A stretch of 8,618 bases of DNA from Actinocrinis sp035650855 (lineage in GTDB: Bacteria > Actinomycetota > Actinomycetes > Streptomycetales > Catenulisporaceae): assembly GCF_035650855.1 (NCBI RefSeq), contig NZ_DASRGV010000203.1, positions 1 through 8,618 on the forward strand. The letters run 5' to 3'. A model generated the notes under the pieces. That model was not told the origin of the DNA and did no database searches. It was given only the letters and a program-made list of their open reading frames with translations. The position numbers were made by a program, and so were the translations under genes. Below, in pieces: positions 1-5,777 of this stretch (position 1 is its first letter; each line of letters starts with the position of its first letter).

Positions 1-143
1 GGCTACCTCACGCGCGCCCTTATAGACCAAAGCCCTCATGCTTGCGTCGCCTTTCGGTTAGTGCGTTCAGGTCGGTTCCTGCCATTTGGGCCCGGCTGCC
101 CGCGCGGTCATGGGGCAAACGGCGGATGCACCGTTTCGTCGGA

Positions 144-167
144 GTTTCATCCGCTGCGTCCGGGTAC
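144..167 (+). promoter_or_regulatory. Putative SigB-type (general stress sigma) promoter for the hemerythrin gene
   Basis: A GTTT element at 144-147 is followed after exactly 14 bases by GGGTAC at 162-167. This fits the published Streptomyces SigB-family consensus GNNT-N14-16-GGGTAY. It lies about 80 bases upstream of the start codon at 249 and points towards the gene. The match is read directly from the sequence. That it is used, and by a SigB/F/G-type sigma factor, is inference. Confidence 0.6.
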
Positions 168-248
168 CCGCGAAGCGCAGACGCGAGGTCCTCGATCGAA
201 CGCCGCGCAACGGGCGGCGACGTGCAGAAATCCAGGAAAGGAAGCACC

Positions 249-836
249 ATGAAGCACGCAGAGAGGGAGCGGATGGAAGCCGCGAGGCTGCCCGAGGGCA
301 ACATCATCCGCATCCTGCTGGAGCAGCACGCCGAGATCCGCGAACTGTTCGTCGCGGTCAAGGCTTCGACCGGCGCGCCGAAGCAGGAACGCTTCGACCA
401 GCTGCGCGAGCTGCTGGCGGTCCACGAGGTCGGCGAGGAGATGATCCTGCGCCCGGTGTCCAAGAACACCGCGGGCCACGAGATCACCGACGCGCGCAAC
501 CACGAGGAAGACGAGGCCACGCACGTCCTGGCCGAGCTCGAGAAGATGGACGTCAACAGCCCCGAGTTCGAGACGAAGCTGGCGAGCTTCGAGCAGGCCG
601 TGTCGGACCACGCCGAGCACGAGGAGCACGAGGAGTTCCCGACGGTGCTGGCCCAGCGCACCGAGGAGGAGCTCAAGCGGATGGGCGAGCGGCTGCTGAA
701 GGCCGAGAAGACGGCCCCGACGCACCCGCACCCGACGGCCGCGGGTTCCCCGGGCATGGTGAAGGCCGCCGGCCCGTTCGCCTCGATGCTCGACCGCGCC
801 CGCGACGCGTTCAAGAAGCACTCTGACGACAGCTGA
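249..836 (+). CDS. Hemerythrin HHE cation-binding domain protein
   Basis: This 195-residue cytoplasmic protein has the alpha-helical pattern of hemerythrin HHE domains, which bind a non-haem di-iron centre and can sense or handle O2, NO or peroxide. Candidate metal ligands appear in the expected order: His27 (EQHAEI), His59 and Glu63 (VHEVGEE), His85 and His92 (NHEEDEATH), and the cluster His121/His124/His127 with Glu129 (HAEHEEHEEF). After the domain, residues 155-195 form a Pro/His-rich linker and a short basic helix. I chose the ATG at 249 because AGGAAAGGAAG lies at 234-244 just before it and the HHE similarity starts soon after. The frame stays open upstream to 42, but the extension looks non-coding. 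The gene appears monocistronic, between a SigB-like promoter and a strong hairpin. The HHE family is clear; the exact ligand (oxygen, NO or iron handling) is unknown. Confidence 0.92.
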   Translation: MKHAERERMEAARLPEGNIIRILLEQHAEIRELFVAVKASTGAPKQERFDQLRELLAVHEVGEEMILRPVSKNTAGHEITDARNHEEDEATHVLAELEKMDVNSPEFETKLASFEQAVSDHAEHEEHEEFPTVLAQRTEEELKRMGERLLKAEKTAPTHPHPTAAGSPGMVKAAGPFASMLDRARDAFKKHSDDS

Positions 837-856
837 CGCGGAATCCGGCGCAGACT

Positions 857-897
857 GCCGGTGGCGAGAAACGCGACCCACGTTTCTCGCCACCGGC
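857..897 (+). terminator. Perfect 17-bp inverted repeat, terminator after the hemerythrin gene
   Basis: The arms 857-873 and 881-897 are perfectly complementary over 17 bases, with a 7-base loop (CGACCCA). The hairpin begins 20 bases after the hemerythrin stop codon. There is no following T-run, as is common for actinobacterial terminators. The perfect symmetry means it could also act on transcripts from the other strand. Confidence 0.8.
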
Positions 898-1024
898 CGC
901 GTGTGCGTAGTGCTGCTCAGCTCTGTGTACTTGGTTCGAGATAGTCGAGGTAGCCCAGTAAGACCGCGTACTGCGACACTGCTGTTGGGCTCCAACGGGG
1001 CAGCGCGTCGAGAGGGGACGACAC

Positions 1025-1849
1025 ATGCCCACACCCGTACCGGCGACGGACACGCAGTTGCGGCAGCTCGCCGACCGCGGTGCGCAGACGTGGAGCGACA
1101 ACGTCCTGCGAGACTTCGACCGCCATTGGCGGACAGGGCAGGCCACGGACGCCCTGCTGTCTGAGGTGCCCGCCGACCACCGCGATGCCATGACGGATCA
1201 GTTCGCGCAGTTCCTAGAGGGATGGCACGACCAACTCATCACCGTGGTGGATCGGTACCGCGGTCCGATCGCGGACCAGGCGTGGGCGGTGCTGGCGGCG
1301 AGAAACCCCCGCCCCACCGACCACGACCTCCACGACGTCGCGGCTGCGGACCAACTGGCCGCCTGGGCGGTCGCCGCCACCTGTGCCCATCAGGAGTCGG
1401 CCGCAAAGATCGAAGGCATCGGCGAGAGCATCAAGGCATTCCCTGAGCTCGTGGGATCGTTGGCGGGTATGCGGGCCAGCCTCGAAGCCCAATTCGAGCA
1501 CCTGCGCGAGGAACTCGCCGAACGCATCGCCCGCACGAGCAGGATCAGAGCGCTCATCGACACCCACCCCGAGCGCGATGCCCTCCTGGCAGCGATCGGG
1601 GCGGACCTCTGGACGGCTCAGGCAGCGGCGGCGGACCAGCTCGCGGAACTGGCCGGCTCTGAAAGCGACCTCCACCGCGCTCTGCGCTCGATCTTCGACG
1701 GGCCGGCCGATGACGAGCAGATGGAGGAGAACCTGGCCGTGTTCAGCGCCCATCTACCAGCCGCCGTCGACACGAGCGCTGCCCTAGGCGCTCACCTGGA
1801 AACCCTGGCCGAGCGCATGATCGGCTACTTCTGCAACCCTGTGGTCTAG
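1025..1849 (+). CDS. Uncharacterised helical protein, 274 residues
   Basis: I do not recognise this family. The protein is soluble, with no signal peptide or membrane segment, and is predicted mostly helical and rich in Ala, Leu, Glu and Asp. Residues 150-175 (SLEAQFEHLREELAERIART) look like an amphipathic or coiled-coil helix. There are only two cysteines: Cys120 in a TCAHQE context and Cys270 near the C-terminus. An Asp/His-rich stretch lies around residues 96-110. The ATG at 1025 is supported by GAGGGG about 9 bases upstream and by coding-type third-position GC through the frame. It stands alone: a terminator hairpin precedes it and the next gene is convergent. Codon choice seems slightly less GC-strict than in its neighbours (several CTA, TTG and AGC codons), which might mean later acquisition; that is an impression, not a measurement. 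I propose no function. Confidence 0.78.
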   Translation: MPTPVPATDTQLRQLADRGAQTWSDNVLRDFDRHWRTGQATDALLSEVPADHRDAMTDQFAQFLEGWHDQLITVVDRYRGPIADQAWAVLAARNPRPTDHDLHDVAAADQLAAWAVAATCAHQESAAKIEGIGESIKAFPELVGSLAGMRASLEAQFEHLREELAERIARTSRIRALIDTHPERDALLAAIGADLWTAQAAAADQLAELAGSESDLHRALRSIFDGPADDEQMEENLAVFSAHLPAAVDTSAALGAHLETLAERMIGYFCNPVV

Positions 1850-1937
1850 CCTCGACCGAGCGCCGCACGCCGACTGCACTGTTCCGCGTGAGTCTGCTCA
1901 CATCGTTACGGCTCATTGATGTACTTGCTACTCGGGG

Positions 1938-2444
1938 CTATTGCTCAGTGCGGGTGCGTTGGCGGTCAAGGGCTCCGAGGAGCCGCTGCGTGAACGCACT
2001 CGTCGAGCCAGCCGGATCGGGTTGCGTGATGATGCCTTCGTCATCGCGGAGGCCTGACTCGGTGTTGTCGACGATTCCGGCCAGCGTCGCGATCGCTATG
2101 TCCTCGCGTTGGTCGAGGGCGCCGATCGGCTTTCCCTGCCGGTAAGCCGCCTCGACGAATCTTCGCGCGTGCTGGTCCGCAGCCAGCCAGGGCTCTGTAT
2201 CGCCGAGCAGGACGACCGCGTCGTACGACGCCGAGTCCCCGTGCGCGATGGAGCGCGGAAGGGGCTCGTCGTCGTAGGCGCTGTCCGCGCCTGCCTTGCC
2301 CTGCGGCTCCGGGACCAGCACGGCCATTGAAACCTCGCAGGCGGCGAGTTGATCGCGCAGCTCCAAGCCGCGTGACCGGTCCGCACCCGGCGCACGCAGC
2401 ACCGCGACCTCGCGCCTATGCGATGTGTTCGATGTATTTCTCAC
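1938..2444 (-). CDS. Stand-alone catalase-tail-like DJ-1/PfpI (class I GATase-like) domain protein
   Basis: This 168-residue protein resembles the C-terminal flavodoxin-like domain of large-subunit (HPII/KatE-type) catalases, without any catalase core. Matching features are EVAVLRAPGAD (12-22) as first strand, YDAVVLLGD (74-82), FVEAAYRQGKPIGAL (96-110) and DDEGIIT (134-140). The nucleophile-elbow position of active DJ-1/PfpI proteins, expected just after IGAL, is Asp111 rather than Cys. Catalysis is therefore unlikely, as in the catalase tails; a chaperone or binding role is conceivable. The start is a GTG at 2444 with AAGG six bases upstream, lying inside the end of the preceding PfpI gene (29-bp overlap), so translation is probably coupled. 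A start at the GTG at 2402 would cut into the first strand. The superfamily is fairly sure; the biological role is not known. Confidence 0.75.
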   Translation of the reverse strand: MRNTSNTSHRREVAVLRAPGADRSRGLELRDQLAACEVSMAVLVPEPQGKAGADSAYDDEPLPRSIAHGDSASYDAVVLLGDTEPWLAADQHARRFVEAAYRQGKPIGALDQREDIAIATLAGIVDNTESGLRDDEGIITQPDPAGSTSAFTQRLLGALDRQRTRTEQ

Positions 2445-2967
2445 AGAACGCCTTGAGGTCGTCCGGCTTGCGGCTGGTCACCAGGCTGCTCGGGCGGCTG
2501 GTATCGACGACGACTTCCTGGTCCACCCAGTTCGCGCCGGCGTTGCGCAGGTCGGTCTGGAGGCTCGGCCAGGAGGTGAGCGTGCGGCCCTCCAGCGTCC
2601 CGGTTTCAATCAGCGTCCATGGCCCGTGGCAGATCGCGGCCACCGGCTTGCCGTCCTGCACGAACTTGCGCACGAAGGCCACCGCTTCGGGGATGGTGCG
2701 CAACCGGTCCGGGTTCGCGACGCCGCCCGGTAGCACGAGCGCGTCGAAGCCGTCCGGGTCGGCGGCGGAAAGCGGCTCGTCCACGTCCCACTGCGCGGCC
2801 CGATCGAGGTGGTCGAACAGCCACACCTTGCCCGGCTTCGGCGAGACCAGCACCGGGGTGGCGCCGGCGTCGAGCGCGGCCTGCCACGGGTCGCGCAGCT
2901 CGACCTGCTCGGTGCCCTCGTCGGCGACGAGGAAGGCAATACGGCGGCCGTTGAGGTCCTTGGCCAT
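2416..2967 (-). CDS. PfpI/DJ-1 family protein (intracellular protease, deglycase or stress protein)
   Basis: This 183-residue cytoplasmic protein has the full PfpI/DJ-1 layout: an N-terminal strand RIAFLVADEGTEQVEL (9-24) with the conserved Glu20, DALVLPGG (75-82), a charged DGKPVAAICHGPWTLIE stretch (105-121) with nucleophile Cys113 and His114, and the late TSWPSLQTDLRNAGANWVDQ strand (131-150). The length is normal for the family. Members have been described as proteases, glyoxalases/deglycases or general-stress proteins; the sequence does not tell which. The ATG at 2967 is chosen because GGACGGAG lies about 10 bases upstream and similarity starts there. The frame is open back to 3105 but that extension is Arg/Pro-rich and unlike a protein of this family. 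It is the first gene of a two-gene unit with the catalase-tail-like gene. A possible stress-sigma promoter lies about 105 bases upstream. Confidence 0.9.
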   Translation of the reverse strand: MAKDLNGRRIAFLVADEGTEQVELRDPWQAALDAGATPVLVSPKPGKVWLFDHLDRAAQWDVDEPLSAADPDGFDALVLPGGVANPDRLRTIPEAVAFVRKFVQDGKPVAAICHGPWTLIETGTLEGRTLTSWPSLQTDLRNAGANWVDQEVVVDTSRPSSLVTSRKPDDLKAFCEKYIEHIA

Positions 2968-3071
2968 GAAAATCGCTCCGTCCAAAGAAGAGGGAGACAG
3001 GAATGCATGCAGGTGGTTACCCGGCGGGTCCGGTCTGTCCTGCCTGTCCCCGGCCCGTGGTCTCCGCCCGG

Positions 3072-3097
3072 CTACCCGAGCCCTTCGCGTGCGAAAC
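3072..3097 (-). promoter_or_regulatory. Possible SigB-type promoter for the PfpI gene pair
   Basis: Read on the minus strand, GTTT (3097-3094) is followed after 16 bases by GGGTAG (3077-3072). That is one base off the SigB-family GNNT-N14-16-GGGTAY pattern, in the final position. It is correctly oriented and would give a leader of about 100 bases before the ATG at 2967. Use by a stress sigma factor is inferred from the match and from similar sites at 144 and 7836. Confidence 0.42.
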
Positions 3098-3192
3098 GGC
3101 AGCACTGAAAACGCAGCAGCGACAATTGTGGGAAAGGCGGGTCATTGAAGCGCGGTGAGCTGGCGCAGTGGACCGGCGCGGCGTGTTCGCTG

Positions 3193-3541
3193 TCAGCGAA
3201 CGGGCAGGTGGGCAACGCCGTCGGAGGTCCCTGCAGGCTGCTCGGCGTGCTCAGGGACGCGAAGTGTCGGGGTCGGTGCACTCGCCTCCGGTGCCGCGGG
3301 CTGGCTGCGCAGTGAACGCTTCGCGCGGAGACAGCGCACCAATTCTTCGAGATACGGCAGCGCGACAATGCAGCGCCGTCAGCGAGGCGGTCGCCATCAA
3401 CGGCGCCACTTCGAGCAGGCTGTGAATGTGCTGCTCGGCCGGCGTCACCTTGCGCCTGCTCTCGGCATACGTCACGTCCCAGACCGCGGTGGCCTCATGT
3501 GCGCCGAGGCTTGCGGCCGCGGTGGTCAGTACCCCGGTCGC
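3193..3541 (-). pseudogene. Decayed small membrane-protein gene with internal deletion and frameshift
   Basis: One minus-strand frame encodes ASLGAHEATAVWDVTYAES and then RRKVTPAEQHIHSLLEVAP, continuing to TALH (about 3511-3368). This looks like real, conserved protein: a HE-A-WD...R..TP.EQH.HS.LE..P pattern that I recall from short bacterial membrane proteins. After TALH the frame turns into nonsense (RAAVSRRIG). In a second minus-strand frame, starting within the TALH codons (3372-3325), CIVALPYLEELVRCLR reads like the normal C-terminal helix of the same protein; that frame runs on to a TGA at 3195-3193. The middle of the protein, expected to hold a loop and one or two membrane helices, is missing. 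The simplest reading is a deletion that joined the two ends out of frame. The N-terminal limit is uncertain because the upstream residues are not convincing. Family recognition is from memory of the motif only. Confidence 0.5.
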
Positions 3542-3703
3542 GGGATGCGTTAACGGCCTGTGGCCTAGCTGAGCGCACGTCGCCTCACCTCCGCCCTCCG
3601 TACCTGATCGTCGTTCTGCGTCATGCGGGTTTGGGTGCGGAGCGCTTGGGCAGTCAGCGCCTTTCGGGACGCACCAATCCGTCACGTTTTGGGGAGATTC
3701 TCA

Positions 3704-4915
3704 ATGAAAGCAGTGGTGTGGCACGGAATCGGCGACATCCGCCTCGACTCCGTCGCCGACCCGAAGATCGAACAGCCGACTGACGCGCTGATCCGGATCA
3801 CCCGCAGCGCCATCTGCGGCACCGATCTGCACCTGGTGCGCGGCACCATGCCCGGGATGAAGGAGGGCACCATTCTCGGGCACGAGGCGGTCGGCGTCAT
3901 CGAGGAGACCGGTGCGCAGGTGCGCGGATTCTCCCCCGGCGACCGGGTGGTCGTGTGCTCGACGATCGGCTGCGGCACCTGCTCGTACTGCCGGGCCGGC
4001 TACTACGCGCAGTGCGATACGGCGAACCCGAACGGGCCGGCCGCGGGGACCGCGTTCTTCGGCGGGCCGGAGAGCACCGGACCGATCAACGGCCTGCAGG
4101 CGGAGTACGCGCGCATTCCGTACGCGATGACCACGCTGGTGCGCATCCCGGAGGGCGTGACCGACGACGAGGCGATCCTGCTCTCCGACATCTTCCCCAC
4201 GGCCTGGTTCGGCGCGCGCCTGGCCGAGGTGCGCGGCGGCGACACGGTGCTCGTGCTCGGCGCGGGCGTCGTCGGGCAGTTCGCGGTGCTCTCGGCGAAG
4301 CGGCAGGGGGCAGGCCGGGTGCTGGTCGTGGACGGGATCGGATCGCGGCTTGACGCGGCACGGGCGCAGAACGCGGAGCCGATCGACTTCAACGCCGAGG
4401 ACCCGGTCGAGGTGGTCAAGGAGCTGACCGGAGGCATCGGCGCGGACCGGGTGATCGACGCCGTGGGCGTCGACGCGCAGCGTCCGAAGCAGGGCCCTGC
4501 GGCCGGGCAGGCGCAGGAGCAGGCCGAGCAGTTCGCGCAGGAGCGGGAGAAGGCCGCGCCCGGAGCCCGGCCGCAGGACGGGCAGTGGGTGCCGGGCGAC
4601 GCCCCGAGCCTGGCCGCGCGCTGGGCGGTGCAGGCCGCGGCGAAGGCGGGCACGATCGGCGTGATCGGCGTCTATCCGCCGGGCTTCGACGCCTTCCCGC
4701 TCGGCGAGGCGATGAACAAGAACCTGACCGTGAACCTGGGCAACTGCAACCACCGGCGCTATCTGCCCGGCCTGCTGAACCTGGTCGCGGCCGGCACCGT
4801 CGACCCGACCGCGTTCATCACCCGGCGCGCCGAGCCGGAGTCGGCGATCGAGGCGTACCAGACCTTTGATCGGCGCGAGGACGGCTGGCTGAAGACGGTG
4901 CTCGATGTCGGCTGA
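3704..4915 (+). CDS. Zinc-dependent alcohol dehydrogenase, glutathione-independent formaldehyde-dehydrogenase-like
   Basis: This 403-residue medium-chain dehydrogenase has the GroES-like catalytic domain first: catalytic zinc ligands Cys38 (ICGTDLH) and His60-Glu61 (GHE), and structural zinc cysteines Cys90, Cys93, Cys96 and Cys104 (GCGTCSYC...QC). The Rossmann domain follows with GAGVVG at 186-191. Asp210 at the end of the second strand suggests NAD rather than NADP. The insertion at about 256-306 (a Gln/Glu-rich helix, then DGQWVPGDAPS) and the stretch MNKNLTVNLGNCNHRRYLP (337-355) mark the FDH-like subgroup often found in actinobacteria. The substrate is not certain: formaldehyde, another aldehyde or an alcohol. 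The ATG at 3704 has GGGGAG seven bases upstream and fits the family N-terminus MKAVVWHG; the frame is open back to 3623 but that part is not family-like. The stop overlaps the transporter start, so the two form an operon. Confidence 0.92.
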   Translation: MKAVVWHGIGDIRLDSVADPKIEQPTDALIRITRSAICGTDLHLVRGTMPGMKEGTILGHEAVGVIEETGAQVRGFSPGDRVVVCSTIGCGTCSYCRAGYYAQCDTANPNGPAAGTAFFGGPESTGPINGLQAEYARIPYAMTTLVRIPEGVTDDEAILLSDIFPTAWFGARLAEVRGGDTVLVLGAGVVGQFAVLSAKRQGAGRVLVVDGIGSRLDAARAQNAEPIDFNAEDPVEVVKELTGGIGADRVIDAVGVDAQRPKQGPAAGQAQEQAEQFAQEREKAAPGARPQDGQWVPGDAPSLAARWAVQAAAKAGTIGVIGVYPPGFDAFPLGEAMNKNLTVNLGNCNHRRYLPGLLNLVAAGTVDPTAFITRRAEPESAIEAYQTFDRREDGWLKTVLDVG

Positions 4916-5687
4916 CGGCGCGGGCCCGACACGCACCGACGAGCAGGTCCCGAAGCCGGGGCCCGCACACGCGCGCGGCGCGCAGACGGCCGAGACCGGC
5001 GGATCCGGCTCGCTCGGCGTCGGGGTCGCGGGTGACCATCTGCGCATCGTGCTGCGCCCTGTGGCGAGCAGCGCTCCCGTCGCGTTCTACGCGTTCGGCG
5101 CCGGGACGATCCTCTACAGCGCCCTGCAGCTGCAATGGCTCTCCGCGCAGCAGAGCAAGCCGCTCGCGATCATCCTGCTCGCCTTCGTGGGGCCCCTGGA
5201 GATCATGGCGGGGCTGGTCGCCTATGCCGCGCGCGATGCCGGCGTGGCCACCGCGATGCTGATCTTCGGCGCGGTCTGGATCGCGCTCGGACTGGAGCTG
5301 TACACCTCGCCGCCCGGCAGCCGCTCCACCGCGGTCGGGATGTTCATGCTCACGATCGCGGCCGCGGTGCTGATGATCGGCACCGGCGCGATCGTCGCGA
5401 GACCGCTGCTGGGACTGCTCGCGCTGCTGGCGACGGCGAGATTCGCGCTCAGCGGCTGGTACGAGCTGTACGGCGGCGTCAATGTCGAGCACGCCTCGGG
5501 CTGGCTTGGCATTCCGATCATCGCGATCTCGCTGTACGGCGGAACCGCGTTCCTCCTGGAAGAGACGATGCGCAAGCAGGTCCTGCCGATCGGCCGGCGC
5601 CGCGGCGCGGCGGCCGCGCTCGAGGGCGACCTGAGCCGGCAGATCGAGCCGGTGGCCCGCGAGGCCGGAGTGCGGCACCTGCTGTAG
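4905..5687 (+). CDS. GPR1/FUN34/YaaH-type membrane protein (putative acetate/small-acid transporter)
   Basis: This 260-residue protein has a disordered, charged N-terminal tail (1-45) and then six predicted membrane helices at about 54-78, 86-109, 113-133, 142-164, 166-187 and 199-219, followed by a basic cytoplasmic tail. LRIVLRPVASSAPVAFYAFG (46-65) and the small-residue-rich, six-helix layout resemble the GPR1/FUN34/YaaH (SatP) family, whose members move acetate or succinate. The classical NPAPLGL signature is replaced by SSAPVAF, so substrate range may differ. The ATG at 4905 lies inside the dehydrogenase gene (11-bp overlap, shifted frame), which points to coupled translation and a shared task, such as export or uptake of the acid or aldehyde product. 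A start further downstream would shorten only the tail. Family assignment is moderately sure; the substrate is inference. Confidence 0.8.
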   Translation: MSADGAGPTRTDEQVPKPGPAHARGAQTAETGGSGSLGVGVAGDHLRIVLRPVASSAPVAFYAFGAGTILYSALQLQWLSAQQSKPLAIILLAFVGPLEIMAGLVAYAARDAGVATAMLIFGAVWIALGLELYTSPPGSRSTAVGMFMLTIAAAVLMIGTGAIVARPLLGLLALLATARFALSGWYELYGGVNVEHASGWLGIPIIAISLYGGTAFLLEETMRKQVLPIGRRRGAAAALEGDLSRQIEPVAREAGVRHLL

Positions 5688-5737
5688 CGGGCCGGCTGTG
5701 GCGGGCTGCTGTCCACGGCGCGGTCCGGCCGTCCCGT

Positions 5738-5776
<39 letters not shown>

Positions 5777-5777
5777 T

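Larger units (their letters stand above)
2968..3703. other. Stretch of about 740 bases without an intact gene
   Basis: This stretch separates the minus-strand PfpI pair from the plus-strand dehydrogenase operon. It holds the PfpI leader and promoter region (2968-3192), a decayed minus-strand gene (about 3193-3541), and the dehydrogenase upstream region (3542-3703). In the last part I see only the GGGGAG ribosome site at 3691-3696 and a weak GTTT-N15-GGGCAG at 3629-3653. Open frames on the plus strand here are low-complexity and do not look like proteins. Confidence 0.6.

Noticed and set aside
147..1034. Long minus-strand frame opposite the hemerythrin gene
   Set aside because: It crosses a terminator hairpin, has Arg/Leu-rich low-complexity content, and lies antisense to a clear HHE protein.
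1888..1901. Small inverted repeat GTGAG/CTCAC between converging genes
   Set aside because: Only five base pairs with a four-base loop and no T-run; too weak to call a terminator.
2327..3148. Plus-strand frame of 273 codons opposite the PfpI gene
   Set aside because: Ser/Arg-rich, no recognisable domain, and antisense to a well-conserved PfpI protein with its own ribosome site.
3529..3554. GGGTAC box on the minus strand with GTTA 16 bases upstream, near the decayed gene
   Set aside because: The upstream element lacks the T expected at its fourth position, and the start point would fall too close to or inside the remaining coding part, so I did not call it a promoter.
3629..3653. GTTT-N15-GGGCAG upstream of the dehydrogenase gene
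   Set aside because: The second box departs from GGGTAY in two positions; too weak to list as a promoter.
3701..5047. Long open minus-strand frame (448 codons) opposite the dehydrogenase gene
   Set aside because: It is Arg/Pro/Gly-rich, matches no family and mirrors the real dehydrogenase codons; this is a usual by-product of high third-position GC.
5690..5735. Loose GGCCGG...CCGGCC pairing after the transporter gene
   Set aside because: Pairing is interrupted by bulges and mismatches, and chance pairing is common at this GC content.
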